From positions 2,473,314 through 2,526,212 of the forward strand of contig CP070674.1 in NCBI GenBank assembly GCA_020351995.1: DNA of 52,899 bases. Direction: 5' to 3'. How positions within the stretch are numbered: position 1 is the stretch's first letter; each line of letters starts with the position of its first letter. The notes beneath the pieces were generated by a model that searched no databases, was not told the origin of the DNA, and was given only the letters and a program-made list of their open reading frames with translations. Below, one piece after another: positions 1-8,322 of the stretch. The DNA is from Candidatus Zixiibacteriota bacterium (lineage in GTDB: Bacteria; Zixibacteria; MSB-5A5; GN15; FEB-12). The position numbers and the translations under genes were made by a program.

Positions 1-1
1 A

Positions 2-298
2 AAGGGAGAACTGCCTCCGGAGGCCGCCGAGGAAGTCATACCCGCCTCCGAAATCGTATTGATTACCGCCACCGCCTTGATTAACAAATCCTTGCCGCGT
101 CTTCTTGAGTTCGGCACTAAAGCCCGAACCATCGTGCTCGGCCCCAGCACGCCGATGAACGATGTCCTTTTCAGCTATGGAGCTAATACTCTGGCAGGGG
201 TAAGAGTCGCCGACACTGATGCCCTCATGAACAGTGTCATGCAGGGAGTAAAGAAGTTCAGGAAGTTGGCCGGCCTTCAGGCCATTATCAGACCTTAG
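2..298 (+). CDS. DUF364-type Rossmann-like protein, C-terminal end (5' truncated)
   Basis: The reading frame is open from the first bases of the window to a TAG at 296-298, so only the C-terminal ~98 residues are present. The segment with a GPSTPMNDVLF motif, followed by YGANTLAGVRVADTDA and ending in a QGVKKFRK stretch, matches the C-terminal half of the DUF364 / putative heavy-metal-chelation family. Members of this family often sit near metal-enzyme genes, but their function is not settled. The gene converges on the molybdenum hydroxylase operon with only about 16 bases between the two stops. I infer family membership from this tail alone; the N-terminal domain lies outside the window. Confidence 0.6.
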   Translation, partial: KGELPPEAAEEVIPASEIVLITATALINKSLPRLLEFGTKARTIVLGPSTPMNDVLFSYGANTLAGVRVADTDALMNSVMQGVKKFRKLAGLQAIIRP

Positions 299-314
299 CC
301 GACATCCGGAATAT

Positions 315-2690
315 CTACTTATCGTCCAATTCTTTTGCAGTAGCCTTCATCGCCGCTACCAGCCGCTCGGGCGTAACTGGCAACTCATTGATACGTACCC
401 CCGTCGCGTCGTAAATAGCGTTGAGTATCGATGGAATCACGGGCATGATGGCTCCCTCGCCAACCTCTTTCGCCCCGTAGGGTCCGTGAGGCTCACCCGA
501 TTCAACCACAATCGCGTCCAGATGCGGCATATCCAGCGACGTCGGAATCTTGTATTCGGCCAGGTTGGCGTTAACGATACGCCCTTCCTTGTCATATATA
601 ATCTGTTCCATCAGCGCCTCACCCATGCCCATCATCATCGAGCCCTGCATCTGCCCTTCAACCTGCGTCAGGTTGATGGCAAAACCGCAGTCATGGGCGC
701 CGGTAATATTCTCTACTGTAATCTCGCCTGTCGCGAGATCAACCGAAACCTCGGCTATCTGTGCCGAGCAACCAAAGGCAGGAGAGGTGCCAACCGTCGC
801 CCCCTTGAAGGACCCGCCGAGTTTCGGCGGACGATACTTGCCGGTACCCACGATTGACCCGCACTCCAGGAAAGCAATGCGGCTCGCCTCACGAAACGTA
901 AGTCGCGGCCCTTCCGGCAAATCCATAAAGCCCTTATGCTCCTTAAGGTACTCCTCGCGAAGGGCCGAGAAATCTATGTCACCTTTTAAGCTGATTACAT
1001 GCCCGTCCTTCAGGTCAAGCGTTTCAGGTGGTACTTCCACCCTGCTGGCCACGGCCTGCAGAATCTGACGTTTCACGTCTTGCGCCGCCTCACGGCAGGC
1101 ATGGCCGGTCATAAGTGTCGTACGGCTGGAATATGCCCCGAGGTCAACGCTGAGGTCTGAGTCCCCCGAAACAACTTTGATATCGTCCAATTGCAGCCCA
1201 AGTTCCTCGGCGGTAATCATGGCCAGAACTGTGTCCGATCCCTGGCCGATGTCGGCCGAACCGGACGAAACGGTAACTCCACCACCAACATCATCGACTT
1301 TGGTTACTACTGTGCAGTGATAGGTCCGTGATCGGTAAATCGGGTAGCCTGCCCCGGAGACAAAAAAGCCGCAGGCCGCGCCGATACCTTTACCTTGGCC
1401 CCGAGTCTTTCCACCCAGCGACCGTTTCTTCTTCCATGCCGCCGAATCACGCACGGCCTCCAGGGCCTCGCGCATACCAAAACTGCTCACGAACAACTCA
1501 TTGCAGGTTGTTTCTCCGGCTTCCATCACGTTTTTCAAACGAAGTTCGATAGGGTCCATGCCCAGCTCTTCGGCGATTCGATCGAGCTGTACTTCGAACA
1601 ATGCCCGGGCAATAACCGCCCCGTGTCCCCGCTGCGCTCCGCATGCTGGTTTGTTCGTCACCACACGATAGCCATCGTATTTCATGTTCTTCAATCGATA
1701 CGGCCCGCCTAACAATGACCCGGCGTAGTAAATCGTGGCAATACCGAAGCTGGCATAAGCCCCGCCGTCTAAGATGCATTTGTGCTCAAGGAACGATAGT
1801 GTGCCATCCTTCTTCACCCCGGTGGTCATTGTATGGAAAAACTGGTGTCGTGCTCGTGAGTGAAGGAAAACCTGTTCGCGGTCGAACGTAATCTTCACCG
1901 GCTGACCGGTCTTCATCGCCAGCAGACAGGTCGCCAGCTCTGCGGTGGAACAGGAAGCTTTAGGTCCGAAACCTCCTCCAACAGCCGGTTTAATGACCCG
2001 CACCTTGTGTAGCGGCAAACCAAGAGCCATTGCCAGCGTGCGCTGAACATAATGCGGAGCCTGGGTGGAACTCCACATTGTCAGATTACCCTGCGAGTCG
2101 GTTTCAGCCAGCACACTCTGCGGTTCCATGAAAGCCCCGTCCTGCATTTTGCTTGTCAGATGATCAGTGCGGATGATATGGGACTCCTCGCGGCCCTTCT
2201 CGATATCCCCGAAATTCCAGTGGACCTGCGCGCAGATATTGTTCTTGTACATCTCGTGCAGCTGCGGTTGGCCGTCATCCATGGACGTGCGGCCGTCAAG
2301 CACCAGGGGGAGAGGTTCGAAATCAACCTTAATCAGGCTCACCGCCTCAAGGGCAGTGTCAAGATCCACCGCCGCCACGGCAGCGATTTCGTCGCCTACA
2401 TATCGTACTTTGTCATGACAGAATATCGTTTCATCATAACGGGCCGGGCTCACGCCGTACGGAGCCGTACCGGCTTCACGGTAAGTTACTACCGCCTTCA
2501 CACCGGGCAAACGCTCCGCCCGCGAAGTATCAATGTTCAGAATGCGCGCGTGAGCTAACGGGCTGTGCAGAATCGCTGCCGTCAGCATTCCGGTTCGCGT
2601 CAGGTCATCGGTGTACACCGCATTTCCGGTTGCCTTGTCAACGGCATCCACTCTCCGGGCACGCGTATTGAGAATACTGTACTTCTTCAT
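315..2690 (-). CDS. Molybdenum hydroxylase, molybdopterin-binding (large) subunit
   Basis: This 791-residue protein is the catalytic subunit of a xanthine dehydrogenase/4-hydroxybenzoyl-CoA reductase family enzyme. I see the family landmarks in order: the N-terminal a/b hammerhead (DAVDKATGNAVYTDDL, VRYVGDEIAAVAA), the FMEPQSVLAE motif, the Moco loop AVGGGFGPKAS, the GQGSDTV motif, and the C-terminal GAKEVGEGA motif with the presumed catalytic Glu. The ATG at 2690 overlaps the stop of the upstream 2Fe-2S gene (ATGA); an open frame extends further upstream but would run into that gene. The substrate is unknown. The aromatic-CoA neighbourhood suggests an aryl or acyl-CoA substrate, and 4-hydroxybenzoyl-CoA is one candidate. 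Maturation would need the mocA, xdhC and yqeB genes at 32-34 kb. Confidence 0.85.
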   Translation of the reverse strand: MKKYSILNTRARRVDAVDKATGNAVYTDDLTRTGMLTAAILHSPLAHARILNIDTSRAERLPGVKAVVTYREAGTAPYGVSPARYDETIFCHDKVRYVGDEIAAVAAVDLDTALEAVSLIKVDFEPLPLVLDGRTSMDDGQPQLHEMYKNNICAQVHWNFGDIEKGREESHIIRTDHLTSKMQDGAFMEPQSVLAETDSQGNLTMWSSTQAPHYVQRTLAMALGLPLHKVRVIKPAVGGGFGPKASCSTAELATCLLAMKTGQPVKITFDREQVFLHSRARHQFFHTMTTGVKKDGTLSFLEHKCILDGGAYASFGIATIYYAGSLLGGPYRLKNMKYDGYRVVTNKPACGAQRGHGAVIARALFEVQLDRIAEELGMDPIELRLKNVMEAGETTCNELFVSSFGMREALEAVRDSAAWKKKRSLGGKTRGQGKGIGAACGFFVSGAGYPIYRSRTYHCTVVTKVDDVGGGVTVSSGSADIGQGSDTVLAMITAEELGLQLDDIKVVSGDSDLSVDLGAYSSRTTLMTGHACREAAQDVKRQILQAVASRVEVPPETLDLKDGHVISLKGDIDFSALREEYLKEHKGFMDLPEGPRLTFREASRIAFLECGSIVGTGKYRPPKLGGSFKGATVGTSPAFGCSAQIAEVSVDLATGEITVENITGAHDCGFAINLTQVEGQMQGSMMMGMGEALMEQIIYDKEGRIVNANLAEYKIPTSLDMPHLDAIVVESGEPHGPYGAKEVGEGAIMPVIPSILNAIYDATGVRINELPVTPERLVAAMKATAKELDDK

Positions 2691-3154
2691 GACTGTTCCT
2701 TCGAAGCAGCCTGGATAGCCTCGACAATCTTCTGATACCCGGTGCAGCGGCATAAATTGCCCGATATGGCCCGGCGAATATCCTTTTCGCCGGGATGTGG
2801 GTTGTCGCGCAACAGTTCCGTGGCCACCATCAGCATGCCCGGTGTGCAAAACCCGCACTGTATCGCGCCGTGATCGACAAAGGCTTGCTGAAGTCGGTTA
2901 AGCTGACCGCTTTCGGTCAGACCTTCGACCGTCTCAATTTCACAACCATCGGCTTGAATGGCCAGCGTTAGACAACTGAACGTGGCCACACCGTCCATCA
3001 ACACCGTGCAGGCACCGCAATCTCCAATGCTACAGCCCTTCTTGGTACCCGTAAAACCCAGATCTTCACGTAACAGGTCCAACAGGTTTCTGCGAGGTTC
3101 AACCGCGACCTCGTGGACAATGCCGTTGACGGTTAATGAAATAATCTTCTTCAT
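2687..3154 (-). CDS. Molybdenum hydroxylase, 2Fe-2S (small) subunit
   Basis: The 155-residue protein has the two-domain layout of CoxS/HcrC-type electron-transfer subunits. The N-terminal plant-type [2Fe-2S] domain has Cys41, Cys46, Cys49 and Cys61 (CSIGDCGAC...C). The C-terminal helical [2Fe-2S] domain has Cys100, Cys103, Cys135 and Cys137 (CGFC...CRC). All eight ligands are present and the length is normal for the family (about 155-165). It carries electrons between the Mo site and the FAD subunit. The start overlaps the stop of the FAD-subunit gene by four bases and its own stop overlaps the start of the Mo subunit, so the three subunits are translationally coupled in the order FAD, FeS, Mo. 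Confidence 0.92.
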   Translation of the reverse strand: MKKIISLTVNGIVHEVAVEPRRNLLDLLREDLGFTGTKKGCSIGDCGACTVLMDGVATFSCLTLAIQADGCEIETVEGLTESGQLNRLQQAFVDHGAIQCGFCTPGMLMVATELLRDNPHPGEKDIRRAISGNLCRCTGYQKIVEAIQAASKEQS

Positions 3155-4185
3155 TTCTTATCCTGAATCCGCGCCAGAACGCCAGCTAATAGACGGAATG
3201 TCAATAGCTCCACCATCTGTACGCGGTACCACGCCGCTCCACGATGATCATCAATAGGGCGAGCGTCACCGGCAGCTGCCTCGGCTGCCTTCTTAAGAAT
3301 CTTTTCATCAGCGACTTTGCCGACTAACACTTCCTTTACCGACTCTGCCAGAATGGGGGTCGGTCCAACCGCGCCCAGTGCGACTCGCACGTCTTCTACC
3401 GGCCTATCCGGCTCCTCCAGTGCCAGCCACACGGCCACCCCGACCGTGGAAATCTCAAGCGCCTTGCGATTGGCCAGCTTATAGTAAGCGCTGCCAGACC
3501 AGGGGAGAGGTGGAGGAAAACGAACCTGGGTCAGTATCTCATCCGGTTTTATAATGGAAAGGCCCGGCCCGCGAGGAAAATCCTTTGCGGGCACCTGGCG
3601 CTCGCCGGATAGTCCCTGCAATGTCAGTTCGCCGCCCAGCGCTATGGTCGGAACAGCCGTGTCAGCGGCGGGCCGAGCGTTGGCGATGTTGCCTCCGAGT
3701 GTACCCCGATTTCGCACCAGCGGGCTGCCAAGACTGGCGGCACCGTCGGCCAGTGCCGTCCAGTGCTCGCGAATCTCCGCTGACCGTTCGATATCCGTAA
3801 TAGTTGTGAGAGCCCCCAACCTCACACCACCGTCATCGAGCAGCTCGATTCCTCGTAGCTGCTTCAGCTTATGCAAAGACACCAGAAATGCCGGGGATGC
3901 CTTTAAGGGATCCTCCAGCGCGGCCCGAAGCGATCCACTTGGGGCCATCAATGAGTCGGAATCGACCGGAATACATTCAATCGTGGAAACAACCTTTCCT
4001 TCCGGATGCGTTGGACAGCCGTCACATCGGGGAACGTGCTGGGCCACAATGGGACGCCGAAGGTCGACCAGTAAGTCGGTTCCGCCAGCCAGAATTCGCA
4101 CGCCCTTGTCGGCATGCTCGGCCAGCATGGCACAGGCCTCGTCCACTGTCCGGGGCACTAAAACATCAAATCGAGGCAGAATCAC
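3151..4185 (-). CDS. Molybdenum hydroxylase, FAD-binding (medium) subunit with an extra Cys-bearing insertion
   Basis: This is the 344-residue flavin subunit of the hydroxylase. The FAD motifs are clear: AGGTDLLVDLRR at about 33-44, LGALTTITDIE, and RNRGTLGGNIANARPAADT. The C-terminal CO-dehydrogenase flavoprotein domain follows. An insertion of roughly 40-45 residues lies between AGGTDLLVDLRR and the LVSLHKLKQLRGI strand, and it carries Cys54, Cys57 and Cys71 (CDGC, then C). The extra [4Fe-4S] loop of Thauera 4-hydroxybenzoyl-CoA reductase (HcrB) sits elsewhere, right after the GGN motif, and is absent here. The enzyme is therefore not a canonical HcrABC. It is the first gene of the operon. 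Confidence 0.85.
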   Translation of the reverse strand: MILPRFDVLVPRTVDEACAMLAEHADKGVRILAGGTDLLVDLRRPIVAQHVPRCDGCPTHPEGKVVSTIECIPVDSDSLMAPSGSLRAALEDPLKASPAFLVSLHKLKQLRGIELLDDGGVRLGALTTITDIERSAEIREHWTALADGAASLGSPLVRNRGTLGGNIANARPAADTAVPTIALGGELTLQGLSGERQVPAKDFPRGPGLSIIKPDEILTQVRFPPPLPWSGSAYYKLANRKALEISTVGVAVWLALEEPDRPVEDVRVALGAVGPTPILAESVKEVLVGKVADEKILKKAAEAAAGDARPIDDHRGAAWYRVQMVELLTFRLLAGVLARIQDKK

Positions 4186-4331
4186 TTACCCAACTCCCGG
4201 CATAACTGTTTATGGCTCAATAACAATACGCAGATGAGGAATATAGAAGTATCCGCTCTTGATGGCAATAGCAATTTCTTCACCACCCCGCTCCGGAGCC
4301 TCAAAAAGGCGAGTTTTTTTCGGCCTTCCTC

Positions 4332-4360
4332 TTGACAGGCCTTCCGGCCCGCCGTATTTT
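4332..4360 (+). promoter_or_regulatory. Sigma70-type promoter for the tetR-bzd operon
   Basis: A perfect -35 hexamer TTGACA (4332-4337) is followed after 17 bases by TATTTT (4355-4360). Transcription would start near 4367, inside the palindrome at 4361-4380, and would read through the TetR gene into bzdNOPQ. Confidence 0.65.
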
Positions 4361-4380
4361 TAGAACGAACGTTCGATTTA
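4361..4380. promoter_or_regulatory. Palindromic operator, probable TetR-family binding site
   Basis: The core CGAACGTTCG at 4366-4375 is a perfect 10-base palindrome, with partial dyad symmetry continuing to the outer TA pairs at 4361-4362 and 4379-4380. Similar GAACGNNCGTTC-like sites are common for TetR regulators. It sits directly downstream of the -10 and over the predicted +1, where a bound repressor would block transcription. This suggests autorepression relieved by a CoA-ester effector. It could also affect the divergent hydroxylase operon starting at 4185. Confidence 0.6.
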
Positions 4381-4430
4381 TAATACACCCGGAGCCGGTT
4401 GTCAAGCTTTCCGAAATAAAAGAGAAATTC

Positions 4431-5015
4431 ATGCCAACCCAGCGCCAGCAAAAATACGAAAAACGGCTATCGTCAATCTTGAGTGCCGCTTCCAAAGTTA
4501 TCGCCAGGGACGGTTTCAACGGGGCCTCAGTTCGCGATGTAGCCGCCAAAGGCAAAATCGGGCTCTCCGGAATTTACTATTACTTCAAAAGTAAAGACGA
4601 AATGCTGTATGCCATACAGCAACACGCTTTCTCGACCCTCGTGCGCCAGTTAAAGGAACGCCTCAAAGATACTTCCTCACCTCAGCACCGCCTGAAGGCG
4701 GTTATTGACAACCACTTTGAATTCTTCGTGGACAACGTCGATGAATTCACCGTCTGTGTCCACGAAATTGAGTCCCTGTCGGGTAAATACTTCAAAGATG
4801 TCCTCAAAACCCGGCAGGAATACTTCAATGTCGTCCGCGGCGTGGTTGGCGAACTCCACCACGGCTCCAAGGATGACACCGATCTGGCCACTCTCTTTCT
4901 GTTTGGATCGCTCAACTGGGTATATATGTGGTACGATCCCGAAAAAAACGCCGATATAAAGAAACTCTCCCATCAGTGCCTTAGAGTCTTTCTTGATGGA
5001 ATAAATAAAACCTGA
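4431..5015 (+). CDS. TetR/AcrR-family transcriptional regulator
   Basis: The 194-residue protein has an N-terminal TetR helix-turn-helix (ILSAASKVIARDGF, then a segment ending in GIYYYFKSKDEML), which is the classic signature. The C-terminal ligand domain is of the kind found in fatty-acid and aromatic-CoA regulators. I start at the ATG at 4431 (MPTQRQQ) because the longer open frame would cover the promoter and operator at 4332-4380. Sixteen bases separate it from bzdN, so it is likely the first gene of the benzoyl-CoA reductase operon and represses itself and the operon. The effector, perhaps benzoyl-CoA or a downstream intermediate, is inferred from context only. Confidence 0.85.
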   Translation: MPTQRQQKYEKRLSSILSAASKVIARDGFNGASVRDVAAKGKIGLSGIYYYFKSKDEMLYAIQQHAFSTLVRQLKERLKDTSSPQHRLKAVIDNHFEFFVDNVDEFTVCVHEIESLSGKYFKDVLKTRQEYFNVVRGVVGELHHGSKDDTDLATLFLFGSLNWVYMWYDPEKNADIKKLSHQCLRVFLDGINKT

Positions 5016-5031
5016 AGATAGCAGGAGGATT

Positions 5032-6156
5032 ATGTTCACGAAATTGGTTGACTGGTATGAGAACCGGCATGATTACGCCCGAACGTGGCTTCAGCAGAAT
5101 GACGGCGAAGTCGTGGGCTGTTTCTGCAGTTACGTTCCAGAGGAATTAGTCTACGCCGCCGGGCTCTTGCCGGTAAGAGTGCTTGGCTCCCATGAACCGC
5201 AAGCTGTGACGGAGCCGCACATTTTTGGTATGTTCTGCCCCTTCTGCCGCGACGTCCTCGCCCAGGGCCTGAAGGGCCGCTATAACTATATGAAGGGTAT
5301 CGTGCTGGCTCAATCCTGCCTGCATCTCCGGCAGGCCTTCACGTCTTGGAAAAACCATGTCCCGGCCGACTTCGCCCACTATATCTATTTCCCCAACAAA
5401 GTGCAGACCGAGCACGCCTATCCCTACTATCACGGCGAGATGGTAAAGTTCAAAAAGGCCCTCGAGGAATGGACCGGGCGGACCATCTCCGATGAATCTC
5501 TGAAAGAAGCCGCCGAGCTTTACAATGAGAATCGCCGTCTGATGCGCGAGGTCTACGAGCTTCGCAAAGGCCCTAACCCTCCCGTGACCGGACTGGAAGC
5601 CATGATTATGGTCGCCTCCTCGTTCTTCGTTGACAAGAAAGATCACAACGCCGAATTAAAGCGAATCCTCCCGGAACTGAAATCACGATCCCTCGACCGC
5701 GAGACCGGCGGGCGGCTGATGATCGTCGGATCAGAAAACGACGATACCGAGTTTGTCCAGATGGTCGAATCGGTCGGGGCCACGGTTGTTGTCGATGACC
5801 ACTGCACCGGTTCGCGCTATTTCTGGAACGAAACCGAGTTCAAGGGTGACCTGATGCAGGATATCGCCAATCGCTATATCGACCGCCCTCCCTGCCCGAC
5901 CAAAGACTGGGAAGAACGTAGCCGGTTTCCTCACATTCTGCAACTCGCTAAAGAGTACAATGTCGATGGCGTGATTCTGATTCAGCAGAAGTTCTGTGAC
6001 CCGCACGAATGCGATATGGTCCCTCTCAAGGAATACCTCAATAGCAACGGCTACCCGACTCTGTTCCTTGAGTTCGACGTTACCGTTCCGGTGGGCCAGT
6101 TTAGAATAAGAGTCGAAGCCTTTCTGGAAATGTTTGGCGTGGAAGAACTGTTTTGA
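5032..6156 (+). CDS. bzdN: Benzoyl-CoA reductase, subunit N/C type (BzdN/BcrC-like)
   Basis: The 374-residue protein belongs to the 2-hydroxyacyl-CoA dehydratase D-component family, at the length expected for BcrC/BzdN. The conserved Fe-S cysteines are visible: GCFCSYVPEELVYAAG (Cys30, Cys32), FCPFCRDV (Cys69, Cys72), SCLHLRQ (Cys96), and KFCDPHECD in the C-terminal third. With BzdO it should form the module that binds benzoyl-CoA and carries [4Fe-4S] clusters for the two-electron dearomatisation to cyclohexa-1,5-diene-1-carbonyl-CoA. A strong AGGAGG site precedes the ATG. The order N-O-P-Q and the small P subunit downstream point to the Azoarcus (Bzd) subtype rather than Thauera Bcr. Confidence 0.88.
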   Translation: MFTKLVDWYENRHDYARTWLQQNDGEVVGCFCSYVPEELVYAAGLLPVRVLGSHEPQAVTEPHIFGMFCPFCRDVLAQGLKGRYNYMKGIVLAQSCLHLRQAFTSWKNHVPADFAHYIYFPNKVQTEHAYPYYHGEMVKFKKALEEWTGRTISDESLKEAAELYNENRRLMREVYELRKGPNPPVTGLEAMIMVASSFFVDKKDHNAELKRILPELKSRSLDRETGGRLMIVGSENDDTEFVQMVESVGATVVVDDHCTGSRYFWNETEFKGDLMQDIANRYIDRPPCPTKDWEERSRFPHILQLAKEYNVDGVILIQQKFCDPHECDMVPLKEYLNSNGYPTLFLEFDVTVPVGQFRIRVEAFLEMFGVEELF

Positions 6157-6180
6157 GTCCGTGGGTGAAAAGGAGAATAT

Positions 6181-7491
6181 ATGTCTGAATATAGAGCCGA
6201 ACCTCTGAAATGTTGGCCAAAGGCAAAAGAGTTGCGCCTCAAGTACTATAAAGATTACCAGCAGGCGCGCGAAAAGGGTGGCATCCGGTGGACTGGTGGT
6301 GCCTGGTCTTTCGATGCCATTCCGGCCGGACTGGGCCGTGACGTTTACAATATCACGGGCGAACCTTACGCCGCCTCGGTAGCCTTCGATAAGAAACTGT
6401 CCACCGAGTGTATGGAAGCCACCGAGGCTAAGGGGTGGGCCCGTGACCTGTGTAGCTACATGCGCAACTACTGGGGCTCGATGTACCTCGGCAAATACGC
6501 CTTTGGAGGAGAATACCCCGAACCCGACTTCTGTTTTCAGGATCACATCTGCTGCAGCCACGCCAAGTGGTACCAGCATGTGGCCGAATACAAAAAGATC
6601 CCGTATTTCTGCATCGATGTATCAGTCGGCCCTTACAAAGATGTCGATGAAAACCGCTTGATGTTCGTGGTCAACCAGATGCACGAATCTATCGAGTGGC
6701 TGGAGAAAGTAACTGGTCGCAAATATCAGGATGAGCTTCTAATCGAAGCTGTCGAGAATGAAACCCGGTCAACATCGACTTGGGCGGAGGTCTGTTGCCT
6801 GAACATGAACAAGCCGGCCCCGCTCGATGAGAAAACGATGTATTCACTATATGTCCACGGAACGCTCGCCAAGCACTCCAAAGATGTCGCCGATTTCTAT
6901 GAAGAACTCCGGGACGAAGTGAAGTATCGCGTCGACAATCACATCGCCGCCGTGCCGGGTGAACAGTGCCGATTGATGTCGGACACTCAGCCGCCATGGG
7001 GATTTCTGAAGATCTTCCGTTATCTAGAGAAGTTCGGCGCCGTTTCCATCGGTTCACTTTACACCTTCGGCTTGATTGGCATATGGGAAACCAAGCCCGA
7101 CGGTACCTGGGGACCGAGAACGACCCCGATACAGAAGGGCGAGAAGATCACCACCCGTGACCAGGCCCTCAGGATTCTGGCCGATTGGAATCTCTCCAAG
7201 CCCGAGTGGCAGCACTTCTACGATCCGAATCTCAAAACCGAAATGATGCTCCAGATAGTCAAGCAATGGCAACTGGACGGCGTCATGCTTCATCTCAACC
7301 GCGGATGCGAGGGGCTATCATGCGGAATCATGGAAAATCGTCTCGGTATCGCCAAGACTGGGGTGCCGGTCATGACTTTCGAAGGCAACATGGGCGACGA
7401 GCGCGAGTTCGACGAAGGTCGCACAATGACGAGGATAGACTCTTTCATGGAAACGCTTGGAATCAAGATGCTCGATAAGGCTGCTGGTTGA
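6181..7491 (+). CDS. bzdO: Benzoyl-CoA reductase, subunit O/B type (BzdO/BcrB-like)
   Basis: This 436-residue protein is the partner D-component of BzdN and has the BcrB/BzdO length. It shows the segment [14 protein letters not shown] near residue 37, a [15 protein letters not shown] cysteine region near residue 120, and the C-terminal [17 protein letters not shown] segment that supplies cluster-ligating cysteines. AAGGAG lies just upstream of the ATG, 24 bases after bzdN. Together N and O bind the aromatic thioester and receive electrons one at a time from the P/Q ATPase module. Nothing suggests damage. The closest alternative would be another 2-hydroxyacyl-CoA dehydratase beta subunit, but the paired ATPases and dch/had/oah in the window argue for benzoyl-CoA reductase. 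Confidence 0.88.
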   Translation: MSEYRAEPLKCWPKAKELRLKYYKDYQQAREKGGIRWTGGAWSFDAIPAGLGRDVYNITGEPYAASVAFDKKLSTECMEATEAKGWARDLCSYMRNYWGSMYLGKYAFGGEYPEPDFCFQDHICCSHAKWYQHVAEYKKIPYFCIDVSVGPYKDVDENRLMFVVNQMHESIEWLEKVTGRKYQDELLIEAVENETRSTSTWAEVCCLNMNKPAPLDEKTMYSLYVHGTLAKHSKDVADFYEELRDEVKYRVDNHIAAVPGEQCRLMSDTQPPWGFLKIFRYLEKFGAVSIGSLYTFGLIGIWETKPDGTWGPRTTPIQKGEKITTRDQALRILADWNLSKPEWQHFYDPNLKTEMMLQIVKQWQLDGVMLHLNRGCEGLSCGIMENRLGIAKTGVPVMTFEGNMGDEREFDEGRTMTRIDSFMETLGIKMLDKAAG

Positions 7492-7545
7492 GAATTATCA
7501 CTCCGGCAGTGTTGTATAGGAAAAAACGCAATTGGAGGATAAAAG

Positions 7546-8322
7546 ATGATAACAGCCGGGATAGACATGGGCGCCAAATATGTTAAGGTGGTCATTCTCA
7601 AAGACGGCAACATTCAAGGCAAGGCCATGGTAGCCACCGGCTTTGAACCTGCCACTTCAGCTACGGAGTGCCTTAACAAGGCCGCGCAGGAATCCGGTAT
7701 CGAGCTGTCCGCCATCGACCACATTACCTCGACCGGAGCCGGTCGAAAAGCGGCGCCCAATATTAATTCCGATATTACCGATGTTGGAGCGGCCGCCAAA
7801 GGCGTCACCTATTTGAACAAAGACGTGCGTACCGTTATCGATGTCGGTGCCGAGGAAGGCCGTGGCATCAAAGTTGATGGTGACGGTAAGGTTGTCGATT
7901 TTGCTGTCAACGAAAAGTGTGCCGCCGGGGCCGGCGCTTTCGCCGAGGCCATGTCGCGCGCTCTTGAGGTGAGTCTGGACGACTTCGGCAAACTGTCTCT
8001 GCAGTCGGACAAAACCATCCCGATGAACGCGCAGTGCGCGGTGTTTGCCGAAAGTGAGGTGGTGTCACTCGTTCACGCCAAAACACCAAAGCATGATATC
8101 TCGCGCGCCGTCCACGATGCCATCGCCAGCCGCATCGTGTCGATGGTCCGTCGCGTTGGAATCAACAAAGAGGTGGCCCTGGTTGGCGGGGTTTCCCATA
8201 ATCCCGGCTTTGTAGACGCTCTTAACCGGGGACTGGAAACAGAGGTCACCGTCCCTGAAAACCCTGAGTACATCGGCGCCCTCGGAGCCGCCATCGTCGC
8301 TTTAGAGAGGACCAAATCATGA
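7546..8322 (+). CDS. bzdP: Benzoyl-CoA reductase ATPase subunit P (BzdP-like)
   Basis: This is a 258-residue ASKHA-fold ATPase of the BadF/BadG/BcrA/BcrD family. The phosphate-1 motif (AGIDMGAKYVKVV) is at the N-terminus. Cys125 (EKCAAGAGAF) and Cys164 (AQCAVFAESE) are placed to bind the [4Fe-4S] cluster shared with subunit Q. The phosphate-2 region reads DVGAEEGRGIKV instead of the GGQD form found in Q, a divergence I associate with the smaller subunit of class I reductases. The length is close to Azoarcus BzdP and much shorter than Thauera BcrA (about 440), which supports the Bzd subtype. GGAGG precedes the ATG, and the 3' end overlaps bzdQ by four bases. Confidence 0.87.
   Translation: MITAGIDMGAKYVKVVILKDGNIQGKAMVATGFEPATSATECLNKAAQESGIELSAIDHITSTGAGRKAAPNINSDITDVGAAAKGVTYLNKDVRTVIDVGAEEGRGIKVDGDGKVVDFAVNEKCAAGAGAFAEAMSRALEVSLDDFGKLSLQSDKTIPMNAQCAVFAESEVVSLVHAKTPKHDISRAVHDAIASRIVSMVRRVGINKEVALVGGVSHNPGFVDALNRGLETEVTVPENPEYIGALGAAIVALERTKS

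Noticed and set aside
315-4185. Firm naming of the hydroxylase as 4-hydroxybenzoyl-CoA reductase (hcrABC)
   Set aside because: The context fits, but the FAD subunit lacks the HcrB-type extra [4Fe-4S] loop after the GGN motif. The Mo subunit motifs seen are general for the family, so the substrate is left open.
4190-4360. Short minus-strand open frame ending near 4216 with a protein-like composition (GEEIAIAIKSGYFYIPHLRI)
   Set aside because: The frame has no ATG, GTG or TTG between its upstream stop and its end, and it lies in the regulatory region. Without a start it cannot be supported as a gene.
5731-6579. 282-codon minus-strand open frame opposite bzdN/bzdO
   Set aside because: It spans the end of one conserved gene and the start of another on the opposite strand, and its translation resembles no protein family; it is a shadow frame.
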